From: Diplosphaera chodatii
Taxonomy: Eukaryota > Chlorophyta > Trebouxiophyceae > Prasiolales > Stichococcaceae
DNA: 64,000 nt
Assembly (NCBI GenBank): GCA_032358165.1
Contig: JAALGY010000004.1
Coordinates: 496,001-560,000 of the forward strand
Reading direction: 5' to 3'
Shown here: piece by piece, positions 59,371 through 64,000 of the stretch
Position numbering within the stretch: position 1 is the stretch's first letter
How the letters are laid out: each line of letters starts with the position of its first letter
Notes under the pieces: generated by a model
Database searches by the model: none
What the model was told of the DNA's origin: nothing
Seen by the model: only the letters and a program-made list of their open reading frames with translations
Translations under genes and position numbers: made by a program

Positions 59371-62300
59371 TTATCTGGGGCTTACATCCGGCTGCTGCTC
59401 CAGTGCCTGCATGTCCTGTTGCAGCTGCGCGTTTGCAATCGTCAGCCACCCCCGTGCGATGCGTTTCTGGCCTGAGCGGTACACCACGCACGCCCGCACT
59501 GACGACGGCATCTGCGCCTTCGCCAACATGTCGACATCTGACTCCAGTGGCCCCGTGCCTTCGTCCCCCTCCATCTCCTCGAGCTTTGCCTCCAAGAGGC
59601 GCGCGGCACTGGTGAGCACCGCCATCCGGAGACCTGCACCCGCCGCTTCCTGCTGCCTGTGTGAGTTCCCGCCTGCCAAACCGATCGCCGGCTGCTGAGC
59701 GTGCTGCTGCGGCTCCTGCTGCTGCTGCAGCTGGTGCGCTGCCAAGGCATGCTTGGCCGCAGGCACCGCATCTGCACCGGTTCCTGCTGCCTCAGCCGCC
59801 CGCAGCGCCGCCGCCAGCTGCGGCGTGTCCATCACCAGCGCCGCCAGGGTCTCGAACACGTCAGCTGGCAGCTCCCTGCACAATCACTGATAGAGCAGCT
59901 GGGCACAGCTGGCACTCGCCAAAGTGCACAGCACTTACGGCCGTATGCCGCCGCTGCTGCAGAACTGCAAGCCGAGGAGGGCTTCGCATCACATGCACAC
60001 CGGCAGCATGCAGCATGTGCCCATGCACCCTGTGCTGCTGTCCGCTGCTCAAGGAGTCCAGTGCACTGGGTCCAAGCACCTCCTTCCGCCAAAATAGCAG
60101 CAGCGTACCAGGCCGCACCTGTCGTCGGGCTGGGGCGCAGGCAGGAACAGCTGCGGCGTGAGGCCGCGGGCGGCCAGCAGCTGCGCGCGGGCGTGCATGT
60201 CGTCGCCCCACTCCTCGACTGGTGGCAGGGGGCACGCCACCATGAGCACGTCGTGGGGGTTGCCCTCCTCCACAAAGCCTGCAGCCGTGCACGGGGTTCA
60301 CTTTTGAACAGGGTGTGAAGCACAATGCACAGTGCCATCGCATTGTGTTGTCATAAGCCGTCACGGACCCCCTTGAAAACCGGGAAGATGGTGGCTGCCT
60401 GCCAGTTCTGACGACATGGCGGTGAGTCGTGTCATCTGCAAGCATGTTGGTCGCCATGCAGCTGATCTGATGGAGTGTGAGGGAGCGGTTGCAACCGCAC
60501 CATAGTGGAACAGCAGCTCCTCGTTGCTCTTGTCACCGTACGAGATGGCCAGCTCAGCGCCCGCCGCCGGCAGCCACCGCCTCGGGGCCACCACCGCCAC
60601 CTGCCTCGTGACATGCCGTGGTTCATTGCTGGGGCAAGGGTTCTTGACCCTCTCGACGCTGCTTTTGACAGGCGGATCAGCGTGAAAAAGGCCCCATCAG
60701 CAGCTGTCGGCCTCAAATCGCGGTGCTGATCGTATGGCACAATGGCGATCTGTGACTGGCTACCAAGGGGCCGGGGCGCACCCGGTCGCCCTGCAGCTCC
60801 CAGCGGCAGGCGGGGCCGGCGGCGTGGTTGCAGAAGTCCAGGCCCGGCACCAGCGCCTCCAGGGCAGGCGGCGCGCCGGCTGCGCTGCCCTCGCCGTCGT
60901 CGGCACCGCTGCCGGTGCCGCTGCCGGTGCCGCTGCTGTTGGCGTCCTCTGGAGGCGCCAAGCTCTGAGCCCGCGACCTGCGGTGGGCAGGGACACAGTG
61001 ACAGAGTTGCGAGGTGCCAGCAAAATGACCAGCAATGCTCACACTGAGACACTGAACATCAAGCGCAGCTGGTATGCTGGCATCCGTATGCTGTGCCAAA
61101 ACACAGCTCTAAAGGTGCAGGCTGCGTGCTGCTCACCAGAAGATGGAGAAGGCCCACACGAAGTCGGCGAACGACGCGTCCGCCGTCTCGCCCGCCTTGC
61201 GCAGCAGGTCGTGCGCCACCGGCTGCAGCCGCGCCCACACCCGGGGCAGCTGCTCCCTCTTTACCCTGAACCACGTGTTGCCGACTCACATTAGAGCATC
61301 AGCACCGTTCCTGGCCGAGTAGAACTGCTGGTGCAGCCGGGGTGCAGCAGGTGCCGGGGCTGGCACTGGACGCCAGGCAGGCAGCAAGCTGCGCGACCCA
61401 AAGTCTGCACCCTACCTGGTGGCCGTGTGGAGTGTGGTGCCCCGCAGCTCGCCGATCTCCTCCTCACTGCGGACAATACACCCAGACGTAGTGCTTTCGG
61501 GAGGCAGACTGCCGGGGGGCACAAGTGATGGTGATCCGCAGAGGCGCTGACTGCATGTGTTCTCGCCTGAGGTAGACTGCAGTCGTTCATGCGTGATGCA
61601 GATCCGCAGGGGCGCTGACCACATGGGCTGCACCTGAGGTGCAGCGGCGTGGAGAAGTCACGGGGCAGCAGGTTGAGCCACGGCGCCATCGGCGACCGCT
61701 CCCCGCGCTTCCTGCACAGCCCAGCACACCGCCTTTGCAGCTGAGCTGATGCACATCCAGGCCCCAGCTCAGCACGGTGCTACAGAGCACAGCCTCGATG
61801 GCGGAGCTCCATGCAGACGTTGATGCGACCCAGTACTTTTCAGTTGCAAGGGGCGATCAGAGACAGTGCTTGCATGTGAAGTCAGCAGGCTAATGGCACA
61901 TTATGGGGTGCCCGAGGTGCAATGGGCGCGCACCTGTCAATGAGGAGCAGCAGCATGACAGCGGCCCGCTCGTCCAGTGTGCCTGCAGCGCCATGCAGCA
62001 GTCACTCCACCATAGTGCGCTGCCTTCTAGCTGTGACGCTGCTGTGAGCGTGACGAGGTGTTTTCTGTGCGAGCTTGCATGTTCTGCCATGTCTGACGCT
62101 AAACAATCCGGTCATGCTATGTGTCAAAGAGCGCTGCTTGATCTCGCACCAGTCAAGGTGCAGCACTGGGCTGCGGGGGCTCACCGTCCTGCAGCAGGCG
62201 CTGGAAGTCGGGGCCTAGCAGCGGGTCCTGCACCGCAGTCTGTGCCGACAGTGTCCCTGCTGCTGGGAAGGCGGCAAGCGTGACGTCTTCATCGCCTGTG

Positions 62301-63208
62301 CGCCGTAGCCAGTGCCACGTGCGCGACAGCCAGCTCTCTGTGCGGCACACAAACACCTGGTTGCTGGAGCACACCAGCGTCGAGAAGCAGCTCAGCAGGT
62401 CCTTGCTGTACAGCACATGGCAGTCCTTGGTCGAGGTGGAGAGGCCGAGCTGCTGCAGTTCAGATGCAGCACATCCGCACCTGCGGACGCGCTGTGGCCC
62501 CTTGACAGGGTGAGGCCCGCCCCAGCCCCCTGCACCCATCGAACCTAAGACTCTTACATGCATTCTGCACTCGCAACATGCACCAGCACCACGTCGCAAC
62601 AGCAAGATGCAGTGTGCAGTACATGCTGTGAGCAGATCACAAATTGTGGGGGGTTGGCTTGCTGCAGCTGAGGATATAGCCGTGCAGGGTGCGCGCACTG
62701 CAGGCGACGCCGAGACGTCGATGCCCGCCACGTCAGCGCCGACTGCGGCCAGCCAGCGCTTGAATCGTGCCACGTCGCCCGCCAGCCCGCCTGCCGCCTG
62801 TGCTGCAGCCCAGAAAGTGCCTTGACATATGTGTCGTAGGTGTTGAGCATACCCCATGTAGCCATGGAGGTGGCGTGTGCATATTGTCTGCGCTGCTGCA
62901 TCCTTCGAGTCACGCAGTGAATGCCGCAGTGGCATCAAGCATGGTGTTTGCAGCCCTGCCTCAGCAGTGAATGGTGCGTTCACCTCCTCGTCTGTCATCG
63001 GGAAGGGCTTCCGCAGCGCCTCTGGCCGCTGCGCCGGCGGCCCACCCTGCAGCGCGACTCCAGCAGGCGCGTGTGCTGACACTTGTGGGGCTGCGTCTAA
63101 TTGGTCCTGTGTGGCAGCTGAGGCTGCAAAGCCCTCAGGCGCCGCGGCGCAGTGGGAGACACTGGGACCCAGCTGCTGCAGAGCCAATGCGGAAGCAGCT
63201 GCTGCCAT
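59371..63208 (-). CDS. SET-domain lysine methyltransferase, Rubisco LSMT/SETD3 type
   Basis: Exons in order: 63208-62984, 62797-62699, 62529-62481, 62452-62357, 62259-62185, 61982-61934, 61711-61634, 61466-61416, 61388-61290, 61265-61137, 60977-60782, 60600-60501, 60278-60119, 59875-59371 (TAA); about 636 residues. The N-terminus is Ala/Ser-rich (MAAAASALALQQLGPSVS), compatible with a plastid transit peptide. SET region: ARFKRWLAAVGADV, LDERAAVMLLLIDRKRGERS, WLNLLPRDFSTPLHLSEEEI, FADFVWAFSIFWSRAQ, LVPGLDFCNHAAGPACRWEL (catalytic NH motif), LAISYGDKSNEELLFHYGFV with the post-SET tyrosine, then EEGNPHD typical of the Rubisco LSMT/SETD3/SETD6 clade. The C-terminal substrate-binding domain occupies the last two exons. 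A Gly/Ser/acidic insertion (about 25 residues, 60870-60960) precedes LVP. The start Met is a choice; the early exons are less certain than those below 62 kb. Confidence 0.85.
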
Positions 63209-64000
63209 GGCCGCCGCTGCAATGCAAACTGCGCCAGCCGTCGCAGCCGAGGCCGCGTGCCATCTGGAAGATGAGCATGGCGCTACCGCTGCGCTGCCTG
63301 GTGCCAGACACCTGCGTCGCTTCTGCAAGTGCAGCTCACTGCTCTGCAGCACTGCAGCTGTGCTGGCCAGGCCAGCGGAGGGGCACACAGGCCTGCAACC
63401 ACCCAAAGGAGTTTGCGATATGAGAGTGCTATGCTCTGAGATTGACATGCATGATATGACTTCTGGATGACTTGCACTACAACACAAAAACCGATACGGT
63501 GGCTAGATGGCGCATGCACCCTGCGGTAGTAGCAGGGCCGGCTTGGGCGAGGTAGATTGCCCGGCACGTTGCAGATGCACGACGCATGTGACATTCGATT
63601 ACTCTTACCACAGCCATTGGCGACAATTATTGCACATCCGTTACAAAACCGATCATGTCACTGCACACATTGCACAGTCCACGATCACAGCAGTTGCGAA
63701 TCTGCACGCAGCTCGACGCCAATCAACTCTGGGTGTCACATGTTGTCTGTGGTAGACCAATTGCAGTATGGTGTAGAGAAACGCATCTGCATGGCCCGGC
63801 AGGTTGGCACTGGGCATGCATGCAATGCTGACTGTGCGCAGGGCCTGTGCACCCTAGGATGTCAACTCTAACAACTCAAAACGCGTTGCCGGAGTCTTCA
63901 GTGAGCATGATCAGCGCGTACAAAGGTGTCTATAGGCGTGCAGCGCTGCAGCACGCTGGCAAGCCGCACCAACAGTCTCGGTAACCTTACGGATTCTGCC
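63209..64000. other. Right-edge region, no gene seen
   Basis: 5' flank of the SET-domain gene and window edge. Several small ORFs but no exon-like composition or splice pairs. Confidence 0.45.

Noticed and set aside
62153..63487. 444-codon open stretch on the minus strand
   Set aside because: It reads straight through introns of the SET-domain gene; only the exon parts show family motifs, and those use different frames further down.
1..64000. Viral or transposon origin of the glycosyltransferase cluster
   Set aside because: All GT-type genes are intron-rich with host-like codon use, and no integrase, transposase, reverse transcriptase, capsid gene or terminal repeats were seen.

Overview
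This is a nuclear, eukaryotic window, most likely from a green alga. About 13 protein-coding genes are split into many short exons (mostly 50-200 bp) by GT-AG introns. Exons are GC-rich with G/C at third codon positions, while introns and spacers are lower in GC and full of TGCA/CAG words. Gene content fits a chlorophyte: an EGF-exostosin protein, a bacterial-type (plastid) elongation factor P, a Rubisco-LSMT-like SET protein and many Golgi glycosyltransferases. I cannot name the species. Exon borders were read by eye from splice consensus, reading-frame phase and, where available, an internal paralogue. Unless marked uncertain, the phases of listed exons join without a frame break.

Layout: (1) <1-2160 (+), 3' part of a fringe-like (GT31-type) glycosyltransferase gene. 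(2) 3581-9211 (+), type II membrane protein with EGF modules and an exostosin (GT47) domain. (3) 10299-13439 and (4) 15103-17628 (+), tandem DUF3431 paralogues. (5) 18341-about 20 kb (-), plastid EF-P. (6) 20756-23559 (+), alpha-1,6-fucosyltransferase-like (GT23/FUT8-type) copy A. (7) 25093-30177 (+), secreted protein with a GON domain and about 14 six-cysteine modules, one exon each, five of them in an exact 215-bp tandem array. (8) 31892-34738 (-), GT23-like copy B. (9) 35194-46330 (-), about 39 exons and about 1,450 residues, resembling the meiotic axis protein SYCP2 (N-terminal helical-repeat region, Spt16M-like domain, long low-complexity linker, C-terminal coiled coil). (10) 46977-49819 (-), TMEM184/OST-alpha/LAZ1-family membrane protein. 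(11) 50954-54364 (+), GT61-type glycosyltransferase. (12) 54794-58970 (+), F-box protein. (13) 59371-63208 (-), SET-domain lysine methyltransferase of the LSMT/SETD3 type.

Theme: seven of 13 genes (1, 2, 3, 4, 6, 8, 11) look like secretory-pathway glycosyltransferases or their usual companions. They share short N-terminal signal anchors where the N-terminus is visible, and they surround a secreted Cys-rich/GON protein. The strongest candidates for something undescribed are the SYCP2-like gene in an alga, the GON plus six-Cys modular protein with very recent exon duplications, and the inverted GT23-like pair, whose B copy lies between two copies of the SYCP2-like terminal exon. No rRNA, tRNA, CRISPR array or autonomous mobile element was recognised.
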